A stretch of DNA of 64,000 bases from Isochrysis galbana (taxonomy: Eukaryota; Haptophyta; Isochrysidales; Isochrysidaceae). Shown piece after piece: positions 1 through 12,087 of this stretch. The translations under genes were made by a program, and so were the position numbers. Numbering within the stretch: the first letter of the stretch is position 1; every line of letters starts with the position of its first letter. The notes under the pieces were generated by a model. The model was not told where the DNA came from. It searched no databases and saw only the letters and a program-made list of their open reading frames with translations. The stretch is from positions 4,392,341 through 4,456,340 of the forward strand of contig CM030933.1 in NCBI GenBank assembly GCA_018136815.1. Direction: 5' to 3'.

Positions 1-277
1 AGGAGGTAGAGAGGGAAGGAGAGAGAAATGAAGGGAATAAGGGGGAGGGGGGGGGGGGACAGACAGAGGCAGAGTCAGAGACCCAGGCGGAGACGAAGAC
101 GGAGACGCAGACAGAGAGCAGGAGGCTGAGGCCCGCGGCCGCCGCAACTCCGCGACGGAAGCCGGGTCTCCCTCCCAACGGCAGATACCGGCCGGGCCAA
201 GCCCACACATAAAGTACGGCTCCCCGAAGAAAATAACTCCTCTATAAAGCCTACTGGGCTTGGGGCCTGGTGTCGGC

Positions 278-1240
278 AACTAAGTTTATACTTAGTTCGC
301 CCATGGGGGGGCACGAGCCCCCCTCTCTCTCCACTCCTCCCCTGCCATGGGGGAGGAACCACCCACTCTCCTGGCAAGCCAACGAGCCCCCCCCTCTCTA
401 CACTCCTCCCCTGCCATGGGGGAGGAACCACCCACTCTCCTGGCACGCCTGATGGCTTGCCAGGAGCACACAGCCCTGCTGACCCATTCCTCTCCCCACC
501 GGCCCGCCTGACTCGCCCGCCCTGGCCCGTCGTGGCCTGCCCATCCCTCTGACCAGCCCCTCACCAGCCCCTCGGACCCCCCTGATCAGGACCCCCCAGC
601 CAGCTCCAGTCGACTGGCAGGGGCTCGAGAGCCAGCGAGGGAGAGGCAGGAGGCAGGAGGGGCCAGGGCCATGCCCCAGCCTCACCTGCCCCCTGAGCTG
701 CGCTCCCAGGCCCCTGCCGGCCTCCTGGGGACCTGAAGAGGGGCCGCAGGCGCGCGCCATGGGCCCCCGCCGCAGGGAAGAGAGGAGGAAAAGGGAAGAG
801 GGAGGGGAGGGAGAAGCGGCAGCTCTCCCCTCTGGTAGAAACGTGTCTTCTCGCCCCGTTTGGGTAAGAGAAGATGGGGGCGCCAGAGCCAGGAGGGAAG
901 GGCCGCGGCTCGCCGCGGCCACTCGCTTCGGCGAGGAGAGATTAGCGCTCCTGGGCCCCTATTCACGAGTGCCCCCCCCCCCCCCTGCGTTGCTTTTACC
1001 CGAAAGGGGTTTTCCCCCAGCGTGGACTCGAGGAGAGGACGTGCTGGGGTGCGCGGGGTCGGTGCGTGCACTGGGGGGAGGACAAACATCGAGGGGAGGG
1101 GGCACTGCCCCCTTCCCCCGGTAGCACTCGCGGACACCTGGCTCGTCAGGCATGGCGGGATTCCGGGACGGAAAAGTTGTGTCCAATTAGCTAGTGGGGT
1201 TGGCTAGGATATAACATTAATTATTTTATTTTATTTCCTC
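278..1240 (+). mobile_element. GC-rich non-autonomous retroposon copy (AACTAAG-headed family)
   Basis: It begins with the head AACTAAGTTTATACTTAGTT followed by CCATGGGGGGG, which recurs at 44057 and, inverted, near 61365. The body (ccatgggggaggaaccaccc, tandemly doubled here) aligns by eye with 44080-44500. The second half, from about 700, matches 9655-10262, and both end in the same AT-rich tail after gttgtgtccaattagctag. There is no convincing coding content. I infer one dispersed retroposon family with at least two 3' variants. Confidence 0.6.
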
Positions 1241-1577
1241 GCAGTTTGTCGCTGCAGCACTCCAGCAACCCCGGGAGTGCGCAACGCTACCCCTTCGCCG
1301 TCTGAAGGAGCCTAGGCCCCAGACATGACCATGAATGCAAGCCGGGGCGCTCAGATGACCCGCCCGCCCGCCCCCGGGCTCTGCCGGGGTCTCTGCAAGG
1401 CCTGCAGGGACATCTTCACCTGCGTCTTCACCTGCGTCGGCGTGCGGCATCGGCCAGCGGCTCAGTGCAGGTGCGCATCTTCCCAGTTGGATTTTTTTTA
1501 TTTTTTGTCACATCATTCTTCGCTTGTGGTGCCTGTCTCCTCAGGGATATCTTCAGCGAGGGAGATGTGCCTCAGCC

Positions 1578-1778
1578 TCAGGAGAGCTTCCCGGTCAGGC
1601 CGATTGCTTCTGCCACGAGGCCAAGGTTGTCGTTCATTTTTAACGCAACTTTCCTTTTTCGTTCTCGATAAAGATGAAAGATGGGGGCGCTGAGCTCCAG
1701 CGGTCTTTTGAGCTTGGGTTTTCTACCCTGAGCCAGTGTTAGTGCAAGGCTAGTGGCAGTAGTGGCACTGACGCTCAA
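1578..1778 (-). pseudogene. LINE-like C-terminal coding fragment
   Basis: The minus-strand frame carries GRKPKLK...EL and, further on, LGLVAEAIGL. The same peptides (GRKPKLK and, one frame over, LGLVAKAIGL) occur on the plus strand at 40380-40530, next to a conserved retroposon 3' tail. No complete domain is left, so this is a remnant. A diverged SINE-like tail (ggctagtggcagtagtggca) overlaps the upstream end at about 1749-1780. The LINE assignment rests on context, not on a visible reverse transcriptase domain. Confidence 0.4.
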
Positions 1779-1824
1779 TTGTACCGTACTTGGAGGAAGA
1801 ACAAAAAGAATCTACGACGGATTT

Positions 1825-3751
1825 TTAAGCTGCAAACAACTCCATAGTACCGCAATCCAAGGATAACGTTTTGTTGAGCAACACACGAGACGCTGCAACG
1901 ATCAACCTGAGTCGGTAAGAAAGGGGGGTTGGCACATCGGAGTCACAGATTGAACAAGTTGGCCTGATAGCAAATCCCGAGGCCTCGCATGACCCTCTCC
2001 GACGGCAATCTGCATCAATAGGGTGTACACGACAGTCCGCTAAGCGAATTTACAATTAATAGGCGACGCTTACCTGCATGCCATTGTATGTCGAACGAAC
2101 AACCCATCGTAGTCCTGATTCGCCACGACGGAAAAGGAGGCGTTTCCGAGATGAGGCACAATGCCCTGCAACCGAGAGCGCGTAGGCTACATAGGAAGTT
2201 TGGCCATAGCTGTCCGCGGCGGCAGGAATCAAGAAAATGGTAATAAAGAGAGCATGCACCACTAGGTTTCCCGAGCCTTACGTTCACACTCGCTTCGGCG
2301 GGTGGTGCCAGGTGAACAATGCACGCTGCAAGTTTTCACGGGAGACGCGCAGCCCACCGAGGCTGAGCATGTGAGCGGGGCGGAAAACGCAATCATACTT
2401 GTTCGGAGAGAAACCCGTAGGTGTCTCCGCCATGTCCCTCGTATGTACCTAGCTCGTCAAGTGCTGGAGGCTGTAGCGACAGTCGGACGGACTCGATCAT
2501 CAGCCCCGCGCCGTACCTGTGGCGAACGCAAGTGGCTACTCAAAGAATCGACAAGTACTGTGGAGTCTCTTGCAACCACGGCCCGGAATAAGGGTCGGCG
2601 GCGACTACGCACCGGATGGTCCCCTGGGCCCAGCCATAATTAAGCGTCTTGAAGGCTTCCATGGCCCTGAGGCTATCGCCGCCGATGACCGTCTTCTCTA
2701 CGAGCAAATCTCGGAAGAAGGAGGCGACTTCTCGTGGCGTGGCGACCATGTTCCCACATGTCCAGCCAAGGATGCCGCCGCGCTGCTTCCAGATCTCCGT
2801 CAAGCCTCGTCGGAGATGCCCAGTCTCGCACTCAGTGCTCAGCTGTCGGGAGAACCATCGCCGTGGTCGCCCTCGGCATCCCATTCCTGACTGTCCTGCA
2901 ATTGTGGCGCCAGAGCTACAGATCGGCTCGTCGTTGATGAAGCGGACAGCGGCATACTTGCCGCGCAATGAAGGCGGGAATACCAAGGGATGTACGTCGA
3001 GCTGGTCCCAACGGCCCTGGGCAGATGGGCTATGCGCAAGCAAAACGAGTCCTGCCATGATGTAGTTGGTCGACGAATACTCCACTTTACTTCCGGGCTC
3101 GAAATGTACCGAGGGCGGGGCCGTGGCGGCCGCAGCTCTGTGCGGGCAACAGGAGGCGTGAGGGGTGGCGGGGAGCGGGGGGATGTTGAGAGCTGCAAGA
3201 CTCGATCACGAGGCTTGGGCGAGTTGACAGCGGTGCGCATGCAAGCTGATGCGTTGTCATGTGTGCTCTAACCTAAGCAGCGCATACGGCGGCCAAGACG
3301 CTGTGGCATCAGTGAGGATGGCAGCGTCGAGCTCGGGCGTGTCAAAGTCGGCAAGGCCAGACTGCATTGTAATGAGATGCCTGACGGTGATACGCGCAGC
3401 CCTCGGTCCAAAGAGCTCAACCAGGGAGGTCCCGTTGGCTGCGTGCAATACACGATCGACGTGGGTGGCCACAGCATCGTCAAGGCTGAGCGTGCGCTCC
3501 TCAGCCATCCGTAGGATGGCGCTCGCTATGAATGGCTTGGTACCCGACCCGAAGAGAAACGTGTCGGATGGGGTGGCGGGACGGGCGGCCGAGTTGTTCG
3601 TCGCGCCCACCGTGCCGGCAGCGAGCCCGAAGGAGGTATGCTCGCTCGCCCATCCCAGCCCCAGCGCGAGAGGCCGGCCGGGAGTGCTGTGTGCCGCCGC
3701 AAGGCTGTTGAGCTCTTCTTGCAGTACAGCGGCTAGCAGAGAGGAGGGCAT
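1825..3751 (-). CDS. Serine beta-lactamase-like hydrolase (class C / LACTB-type fold)
   Basis: Five exons, join complement(1825..1906, 2074..2165, 2399..2516, 2613..3137, 3272+1..3751, i.e. first exon 3273..3751), give 431 residues in one frame with GT-AG introns. All three motifs of serine beta-lactamases are present: SxxK as SGTK at residues 69-72 (nucleophile Ser69), the Tyr motif YSSTN at about 180, and the third box HGGDTYG at about 363. The stretch VRHLITMQSG is typical of the family. Eukaryotic members are peptidase- or esterase-like enzymes rather than antibiotic-resistance genes, and the substrate cannot be told. I see no clear signal peptide. The last exon (27 codons) is the least certain. 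The neighbour on the same strand is sulfite oxidase, with no evident functional link. Confidence 0.8.
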
Positions 3752-5306
3752 GACTTTCAGCAGAGGGGAGGGAAGGGCGAGAGTGGGAAGGGGAGGAGGG
3801 GGCAGGGGAAGATAAAGAGGATGGGAAGGTGGGAGGATGGAGGGAGGGAGGGGGAAGGAAGGGGGGAGGAAGGGGGGAGGGAGGGAGGGAGGGCGGTGGG
3901 GGGACGAAGGGAGGGAGGGAGGGAGGGAGAGGGAGAGGGGGAGGGGGAGAGAAGCGAGCGGGAGCGCACCCGCCCGCCCGACGGGACGGCCGACGAGGGT
4001 AGGACGGGGGGAGTCAGAGATTTTCTTGTTGTGCGAGTATAACCTGAGTGCTGTGGTACCGGCAACCAGTTACCTGAACTGGTCCTCCCCATCGCAATAA
4101 CTGCCGCACTCTCAAAATCCTGCAGTTACTTGCAATCCCTAGCCTTGATTGCTGGTAGCTGGTAGATTAGGAAGAAGCAATAAGGAGACCCCAAGGAGAG
4201 CTGTGAGAAGGAGCAAACAGCTAGCCATTATTTGGACGCAGCTGCGCGCATGCGTATGTGTGTATGTGTGTCGATGCGGATATCGGATATCTACGGATAT
4301 TTCTTGGACTATTTGGGCCGATTTTTGAGATATTTTGGAGATATTTCCATTTCCAATGGATATTTGATATTTGGGCGAAAAATCGTGGATATTTTGGCCT
4401 ACCTGTGACTGTGAGTAAAGGAGTGGAGCTGTGGCTGTGTTGCATGTGAAGACGGTGGGGCTGGTATAGTGTCTGTAACATGAGAGATACAATCCTTCGG
4501 GGGCATGGGGCGCGGACTACCAGGGGCGAAGGAAGCACGCGACGGGGGAGCTGAGGACGAGCGAGCGGCCTCAGTCGACGTGCGGTCGCACGAGACGAGG
4601 ACGGGAGCGGGAGGCATACATGAGGAGGGACACAGGAGCGCTCGTGCTCGTGCGCTCCTGCGGTGGCGCAGAGCGTACGAAAGACACCGCGACAAAAGAT
4701 GACACGCGGGGGGGGGGGGGGGGACACGCGGGAAAAGAGAGGGATTAAACGGGGCCGGCGACTCAAACAAAAGCACTCGGGGAGGAAACGGGGGAAAGGG
4801 AGAGGAGAGGCGTGGCTCTCGGGCGGCGACGGCGGGGAAAGGGGAAAGGGGAGGCGAGGGGGCGATCCTATCGGGAGTGGGCAGAATGCGGGCGTTGATA
4901 CAAGGAAAGGGGGGGGGAGACCGGGGCGTGACGACGGAGAGGGAATCGCGCGGGGGGACCGAAAGGCGGGAAACAGTGCGAAGAGAGAGATGTGCGACCC
5001 TCCCTACCCGCAACACTACCCCTAGTAAGTGTTCGCCCAGAATCTTCAGATGTTTTTTTGTTTGAATTGTGTTGTTTGTTGGCCGTGAGCTCAGGTCAAG
5101 CAAGTGCACATGTGTTGTTGCATCAATTGGTCTGCAGCCTACACACCCACTTTTCTTTGTCGCCATTGCCAGCCCTCACATAGCTCTGAAGACTAATTGC
5201 TTAGTGGAGCAGGGACCGTCGAGGGTATGAGTAAGTCTCAGTCCATGTCGCTCTCGCTATTTCTCCCAACCTTTCGCCATGGCGCCACTGAGGCATTGAG
5301 GGCTCC
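3752..5306. other. Intergenic, low complexity
   Basis: Purine-rich GGGA/GGGAA repeats (3780-3960) lie upstream of the hydrolase and may be its 5' flank. An AT-rich stretch with repeated GATATTT motifs lies at 4270-4400, followed by G-rich sequence with a poly-G run near 4711-4724. Long open frames here are compositional and I see no gene. A motif agaatcttcagatg at 5039 recurs near 10361 and 30273. Confidence 0.5.
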
Positions 5307-7793
5307 TCAAGCTACGTCACGCTCTACCTCGGCCACTATGGGCACGCGATGCCACGCATTGTTGGCGAGCCCGCGCAAGTTCCAAATTCCCGCAACGGTA
5401 TCGGGCTGCACATTGTGAGAAGCGTCTGTCGCCTTGCAGATGAGCGTGTGGTGGGCCGTGCTTCCGTCAGCGGGGATCGGGACTTCCGCCTCCCAGAACG
5501 TCCATGCCCACGCGCGGCCCCGAGGCTGATCAGCGCCCTCTGTCAGCTTGGCTTGCTGCCACGTGGCGCCACCGTCAGCGGACACGTCGACACGAATGAT
5601 GCCGCGACCGCCACCACTGGTGGCGCAAGTGCAAAAGGAGTGGGGGGGGGGGGGGGTTCAAAGAAGCTGTGTCGACGTGCCGCCTCGCCCACACCCACCC
5701 ATAGCGATTGCACAACGGCGGCACACGCGTGAGCTCCTCTCTAGTTGTCCTGCGCAGCCACGGCACTGGCGCACCTGTATGCAAAGCCGCGTACATCAAG
5801 CGGTGTACCGGGCTCGACAACTGCACCTGCTCGAGGTTCGACAATGAGGGACTGTACGGGCACCTCTTGCATAGTAGGCGTGGAGGCGACGTCCTCCTCA
5901 GTGACCTGTTAGCGTTGACGAGCCGTGGGTTTACGGTCAAGTGTGGAGAGGCGTGCGCCCGAATTGTGGACAGCGGTATCGGTGTAGCGTCTCTTTCGAG
6001 CGCCTGCGCCAGCGACTCGGTAGGTTGCAGCCTGCGCTGAGCGATGAGACTTCCACGGCTCTGCGCTGAGCACCTCACCTTGGTAACATTCGGCCCAAAA
6101 ACTTTGTAAGCAATGCCCCGCTGCCACACGCCGGGGGCGTCCTCAGTAGCCGCCTCGATTTCGGTGAGCCACTTTGTGTTGCGAACGCCCACGTGCCCGG
6201 GGACCACGACGCGTACAGGGGCACCTGGCGCAACGGAGGAGGGGCGCGAGGCAGATCAGCGGCACGGCAAGACTAGGTGCGTGTCGCTCAGCCGCATCCT
6301 GGATGACGGATTGGCTGCGTGCGTCTCAATGTCACTGGCCTCTTCTGTGTGAGGCTCACCGTGGTCAAGCGGGATTGGATCGCCATTCATCTCGTACGCA
6401 AGCAACACATCGCCCATCTCGGACATAGCCTTATCGATTGGAATTGAGACGCGGCATCCATCATCGCCCTCAAAGTGGATGTGCTCGGCGCCCGCAGCGC
6501 TTGCCGCCTGCATACAAAGGAGCGCGCGGTCGACAGGAAGAGACATGCACCCCGCGCCCAGTTGTGCTACCAAGCCCTCTCGAAGTGGCTGGGAAGCCAA
6601 TGCTGGCATGGAAGACGACCACCTTTTGCGACGCGAGCCCGGCGTCATTGAGCACATCCTTCAGCAGGACGCCACCCCACTTGGCGTTGGAGATGGCACC
6701 AAATCCCCACGCATTGCCCGACGTCTTGCGCTCAGAGTTGAATTCACCGCGTCGATTGCCACCGCATTGGATGGTCGCAGTTACCTGCTTTCGAGAGGAT
6801 GGCGGAGCGGTTGACAGGAGGGGGGGGTGTTGCCACGATCGCAACAGGCGCCCATTGAGGTCCCGAAAGCACTTCAATCCCAAGAAGTGTTGCATGGCCA
6901 AATCACCTCTGTCTTTGAGAAGTCCTTCTTGAGCTGGTCGAGCGTGTACTCTTTGCCGTCGAAGCCCTTGCCGTGCACCTTGAGTCTGTATGATTCCTCG
7001 TTGAGGTGAGGGACCTGGTCCGGGAGGTGAAGAGGGACGACAGGTTATGCAATGGGATCGACTCTGCAGTGCAGACGGGCATGGCGCAGCAGCAGCGAGC
7101 CAGCCGCGCCAGCTTGCTAGGCGCGCCAGTTGTTACAGGACGCGGGGCGTGGGTGGGGCAGCATCAGCCTCCCGCAGAATACATAGCGCTCACCGGATGG
7201 TGGTTGCGCACGAACCAGAGCGGGGCGGGTGTGATCCAGTCGTCAGTGATGAACTCCCGCGGTAGCTCCGCCGAGCAAGGCACATCCGAGATGGAGATAA
7301 GCGCCGGGTGGCGCGTCGGCTCATTCGCGTACGGATCGTCGGCAGAGCGCATGCTGCGCTCAGAGGCAACATCGGCGGGGTCGAGCCAGCCGATGTGCAT
7401 CGGCGCGAGGAACTCTGCCACGTGCTCTTTGGGCACGATGCTACCATCTGACTCCGTGTGGTCCACGTGCTGCCTATACAGGCTCCAGTATGGCTCGAGA
7501 GAGCCTCCTGCAGCGAGGCTGATCTTCTCGACGCCTCCCGGGTGGTTGGCGATGAAGTTTGTGATGTCGTACACCTTGTTGCCCAGCGTGACCCACACGC
7601 CAGCCTCTCCTCCCTTGTGCTTGGCTACCTCGGCCTTGGTGAAGGTGGGCAGAGCATCTCCGCGCTCTCTCTCTCTCTGCTCGCAGAGCGCCAGCGGGCG
7701 CGAGGGCTCGCCAAGCGGGCGGCGTGTGTAGGCGAGTGCGCCCGCCAGCCCTGCGCCCGCAGTCACTCGGCCCAGCGTGAGCACACGCCGCAT
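5307..7793 (-). CDS. SUOX: Sulfite oxidase, mitochondrial, cytochrome b5 / molybdopterin type
   Basis: Seven exons, complement of 5307..5616, 5775..5905, 6079..6224, 6360..6507, 6623..6784, 6907..7014, 7194..7793, give 534 residues with frame kept at every GT-AG junction. The order is: an Arg-rich presequence (about 1-40), a cytochrome b5 domain with heme-binding HPGG (His84), the molybdopterin domain with the metal-ligand Cys in QCGGNRR (Cys243), the HIHFEG segment, VVVPGHVG and KWL, then the dimerisation domain (SGGGRGIIRVDVSADGG). This is the animal-type architecture, which oxidises sulfite to sulfate with cytochrome c as acceptor in the intermembrane space. A poly-C run (poly-G on the plus strand, about 5641-5655) sits in the last intron. 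It appears intact. Confidence 0.93.
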
Positions 7794-9240
7794 TGGGGGA
7801 GGGGGAAAGGGGGGGGGAGAGAGAGAGAGGGCAAGGAAGAGACCCTCTCTCTACACGCTGCTCGAGCGGCGAAGGTGCTCACGAGAGAACTCCGTCAAGA
7901 ACCCGAGGAGTCTACTTTACTTCTTATAGAGTAGATAAGAAATAAAAGGGAGGGAGAGGGGTGGGAGAAGAGAGCAGGAAGGAGAAGAGAGCAGCGAGCG
8001 GCCGCTGTGTCGGCCGACGCTCGAGCCGCGACGGGCGGCGGCCTGAGATACCGGGGGGGGGGAGAGGGGGGGAAGTCCCTTGACCTTGCGACCCATCAGT
8101 CGCTTTTTGATGCAACCGCCCTCGCGCCCTCGCCAACAGTGCACAGTGCCAAAATTATACTACTATTAACTCCTTGCTGCCGGCTTGAAGCGCCAATTTT
8201 GGCGCTTCGGTTTCACGTTTCACGCTTAGAAGCTAGAAGCAGCGTGTACAGGATGAGGTGCGTGTAAGAGATATGTGAGATGCCGTGTGCCGTGGGCGAA
8301 AAGGAAAAGTGGCGCAACGTATTTTTTCTTCTCGGACCCCCAAGCCCCAAGAGAGCCTTCGTGGCTTCGTGGCCCCCCACCAGGTGGAAGGGTGGCGGCG
8401 CCCAGAGGAGACGAAAGTCCGTTTCCGTTTCCTCCGCCCGGCACATCTCCTACGTAAACGTAAACGTAAACGACGACGTATTTTTGTTAGAAAGTGAAGC
8501 TCCAATATTGGAGCTGCACTTTTTTTTCAGTCTTTCCACTTAATTGATGTCTAGATCAGCACCGAATTTATGGGCTGTTCGGCTATCCAAGGGTGTGGGA
8601 AAATGTCCCTCACTCAGAGTTATTAGGCTGGGGTCAGGATTTCGGAAATTTCCTTCGAAATCGAGGGGGGGTTCGCCGGGGGAAATTTCGTTCGAAATTT
8701 CTCGAAATTGAACTTGGAAATTGGGGGGGTCAGGGTCAGGGGTCAGGGGGCTAAAGATGCGATACCAAGGGGGGGGAGCGGGGGGGAAGCGGGGGAGGAG
8801 GGGGAGCGCGCGATCCCGTGGCGCGAAATCAGAGCGCCCCCCCCCCCCCGCCCCCCCGCCCGGAGACACCTTGTTACCCCCCCCCCCCTAGATGGAGCGG
8901 GAGCAGAGGCGCGCTGCCCACTCGCCAGGGGACACAGCTGCAGCGCCATTCGGTGTACGGACCTCGGCGCGCCTCAGTGTCGAGTGGGCGCAAGTGCTGT
9001 CGCAAGCGAGGCCTGGAGCGAGCGAGGCCGAAGCGAGCGAGGCCGATGAAGAGGGGAGGAGTGAAACTCGCGTTCGTTCCGTCAAAAGAGGGCCAGGTGA
9101 TAGTTTTGTTTTCGCTTAGAATGAACTCGCTGAAATGGCTGAGAAATACCTTTGACGCACGAGACTCTCCATTGACCTTGATGTTTCGGTATTCGCCGCT
9201 GTAGTAGATGTACGATGCACAATTGAGCATCATGAGTCAT
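7794..9240. other. Intergenic with small palindromes
   Basis: No gene seen. gcgccaattttggcgc (about 8190) and gctccaatattggagc (about 8501) are near-perfect palindromes in a segment also holding tandem gtaaac units (8454-8471). A motif resembling aactctttactgccgg occurs near 8168, 12136 and, inverted, 41043, suggesting shared repeat ends. G-rich and C-rich runs occupy 8680-8890. Confidence 0.4.
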
Positions 9241-9284
9241 GAGATACAGCACCTTGGGGTTGACGCCTTGGCCTTGGCCTTGGC

Positions 9285-9640
9285 ATCAAGAGCAGCATCG
9301 TCACGCACGTCAAGTCCAACATGCACGCGGCCAAGTTGGCGAAGTACATAATAATCTAACTGAGCATTAGTACCACTACTCTCACTAGCCCGGTACTAAC
9401 ACGACAGCCCTCAGCGCACCTGCCCGTACACCTTGGCGGTTGATTGTACGGGCCAACCCCGGGGGGTGTCCGCGATGGAGAGGGGGGGCCGCGAGGCCCC
9501 CATTGACCCACACTTATAAAAGCAGGTTGAGAGTTGGCGAAGTACAACAAGCGGGCGCTCAGGGACAGGCAGGTGCGTTGCCTCATCTCCGAGCACTTCC
9601 GCGATACCCCAGACGAGGCTGGTGGCACCCCCGCCCCGCC
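9285..9640 (+). pseudogene. Transposase-like zinc-finger fragment split by a SINE
   Basis: The frame reading KSSIVTHVKSNMHAAKLAKY (9291-9350) resumes at 9534 as LAKYNKRALRDRQ after a 183-bp insertion. The spacing of T-H-V-K-S...H resembles the His end of BED-type or hAT transposase zinc fingers followed by a basic helix. Only about 50 codons survive, so the family call is tentative. The inserted element and its 15-bp target duplication are listed separately. Confidence 0.4.
9349..9531 (-). mobile_element. SINE-like retroposon with 15-bp target-site duplication
   Basis: The insertion is flanked by identical 15-bp copies of agttggcgaagtaca (9334-9348 and 9532-9546). Read on the minus strand it contains gggcaggtgcgctgagg and ends gtaccgggctagtgagag...ggtactaatgctcag plus an AT-rich tail. 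The same 3' block occurs at 23691-23835, 41260-41405, 61369-61410 and, diverged, 1749-1780. I found no certain tRNA A/B boxes. Confidence 0.7.
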
Positions 9641-9654
9641 AGCCTCAACTCTCA

Positions 9655-10262
9655 CCTCTCAGGCCCCTGGAGGCCACCTGGGGCTTGGGGACCTGCAGAG
9701 GGGCCGCAGGCGCGCGCCATGGGCCCGAGCCGCAGGGAAGAGAGGAGGAAGCGGGAAGAGGGAGGGGAGAGGGGAGCGGCAGCTCTCCTCTCCGGCGATA
9801 ACGTGTCTTCTTGCCGTGTTTACGTAGAGAAGACGAGGGGCGCCAGAGCCAGGAGGGGAGGGCCGCGGCTCGCCGCTCGCCGCGGCCATACTCGCTACGG
9901 CGAGAGAGATGAGCGCTCTGGGCCCCTAGCCCCTAGTTTCACGAGTGCCCCCCCCCCCCCCCCCCCCCACGTTGTTTTACCCGAAAGGGGCTTTCCCCCA
10001 GCGTGGCCTCGAGGAGAAGGTGCGCTTGGGTGCGGGTGCGCAGGCGCGGGGTCGGTGCTCGCAGTGCTCGGTGCTGCACTGGATGGGGGACAAATATCGA
10101 GGGGAGGGGGCAGTGCCCCTTCCCCCCGGTATCACTCGGACACCTGGCTCGTCAGGCAGGGCGGGATTCCGGGACTAAAAAGTTGTGTCCAATTAGCTAG
10201 TGGGATTGGCTAGGAGATAACATATAACATTAGTAGTATAATTAATTAATTTTTTAATTTAT
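9655..10262 (+). mobile_element. Second copy of the GC-rich retroposon, 5' truncated
   Basis: It aligns by eye with 700-1240: gaggggccgcaggcgcgcgc, the gaagagaggaggaa block, gacacctggctcgtcaggca and gttgtgtccaattagctag are shared. A run of about 20 C lies at 9950-9968. It ends in an AT-rich tail. No credible coding frame. Confidence 0.6.
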
Positions 10263-10424
10263 TTCTCTCTCCGTCCCCCCTCCCACTCCCATGGGATCGA
10301 CACCGTGAGTGCGATGGGTCGCCGCCTGGGGCTAGTGGTAGTATCTAGTATCTAGTAGCCAGAATCTTCACATTTTTTTGGCAGGGCATGGTTTTGGGTT
10401 GTCTAGTCTATGCCATCAACGGCA

Positions 10425-12087
10425 TCACTCCGCGACATCGTACTCCTTGCCGAAATGCCCCATATCCGCATCCGATTCACGTACACACTGTTCAGTTGAA
10501 TATCCTTCCTCACCCTCATCAGGTTCCTCAGCAGACGAGTACTGTGACTCGCCGGCTTCCACCTCCGAGTCGTCAACATCAAGTGCTTGCGATCCCCCCG
10601 ACTCTTGACGCGCTTTCGTTCGACCCACCTGCCTCGGTGAAGCTTGACTCTGTCCGTCCCCACCCTCATGCAATGCGGGGTTGTCATGTGCTCTTTTTGT
10701 ACTATCGACGTCGTGCCTCAACTCGTGCTCCACATCGCCTTCGATGCAACCATTGTACATGCCTCCTCCCTCCATGTAACCACCCATCATTGAGTCATGG
10801 CCCTCTTGCGGCAGGCCATCACCCGACTCATCGTTGTTGTATTTCATGCCCTGGTACTCCTGACTCGAGCATATACGAAACGATTCAGATGAAATCCATT
10901 CCTCACCTGCGCACGATGCACAACCAGCACATGGGAGAGATTGGTTAGAAGATGGGGTACCAAACCGGGCTCGAACCTTTTTCGCGCAAAGCATTTTCTC
11001 GAGAGGAGGTGGGAGATGACTGCAACAGATCTCCCATCTCCAGCGAGAGAAACAGTGTGGCGGGGGCAGGTAGCACGCGCTCACCAATGACGACGTCATC
11101 CAACAACCGAACTCGCACTTCCTCACCACCATGCCTGGTCCGACGAGCCAACACTCGGGCGATGACAAAGCGAGGCTCAAGTGGCTCTGCATTGACTGAC
11201 GGAGCTGAGCAGCCGCTAACAGCCTGGTCAAAGCGACAGCCGCGTGGCTGGCACCATATGCGTTCACCGATGAAAAAGTGCCGGCGTGGTGCATCACGCA
11301 CCTTGTATTCCTCCTTACCTAAAAGTAGTAATTCTTGCTGTTGTGCCTCTTTGCCAGACAACACGCGCCCGGGCTGGAAGCGTCCCTCTGTTGGCATAGG
11401 AAGCCTCGTTTGCTCGTCATCGTCTGCCTCACCCCTCTTGCTGGGAGACAGTTCCAGCACGTTCCGCTCCCACGCTCCATCCCTCCTCTCTTGCTCTGGC
11501 ACCAGCACTTCTTCTACTGCCTCATCTATCTCTTGCTCGGCTGCGCCACACTCAGAGCCCAAGCTCTCATCGTTGGTCTCCTCGTGGATGAGCTCCCACG
11601 CGAGCGGGGGCAGCGGTGCTGCCAGTGCGGCCGATACTTCTGCGGCTCGCGCCTGCGCGCGTGGGTCGTAGCCCTTGTACTTCGGCACGGGCGTCGATGA
11701 TTCCCCTGGCCCATCCGGCCGAAGGAAGTCAGCCAGGAGCTCATCATTCGACGGCACGGCTGCGAAGAGCTTGCGCAGGTAAGCGTCGAGGCCTTGGACT
11801 CGGTTGGCGACTAGCTCGGGGCTCATGTTAGCCGCACTCCCCGAGAGCCACGCCGCCGCGCCGCCGCCCAGCCCCGGGGGCATTGGCGGCGGCGGCAGTG
11901 CACCTCTGCGGCCAGCGGCCTCTTTCAGCCTGCTCTCAAGCCGGCGGAACTCGGAGAATCTGCGCTCTACGACCCACTCGGTGCCGTCGGGCGCGCGGAT
12001 CGCGATGGCGTACATCGTGAATGGCGCGCCCTTCTCGTCGACCGCCGTGCGAGAGGCGAGCGACGTGAGGGTGAGCTGCGCCGCCAT
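10425..12087 (-). CDS. PX-domain protein with acidic C-terminus
   Basis: Two exons, complement(10425..10906, 10977..12087), separated by a 70-nt GT-AG intron with frame kept, give 530 residues. Residues about 1-125 form a phox-homology (PX) domain: the basic RRFSEFRRLESRL motif, the proline loop LPPPPMPPG and the C-terminal helix VQGLDAYLRKLF, implying phosphoinositide binding and endosomal or membrane targeting. Next come an acidic linker and a beta-rich stretch (about 250-350, with FVIARVLARR and VRVRLLDDVV) that could be a small Tudor- or SH3-like barrel. The tail is very acidic (VDDSEVEAGES, EEPDEGEEGY). If intron 1 is retained the protein ends six residues after PVW at 10945. The specific role is unknown. 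Confidence 0.72.

Noticed and set aside
2166-2190. A possible 25-nt intron (gtagcctacgcg...ttgcag) in the beta-lactamase-like gene
   Set aside because: The HGGDTYG exon lies upstream at 2399-2516, and a normal intron from 2398 to 2166 joins it in frame to GIVPHLGN. The short piece is simply the 3' end of that intron.
4399-5166. 255-codon minus-strand open frame
   Set aside because: Pro/Ser/Arg-rich composition in G-rich DNA, with no domains and no splice partners.
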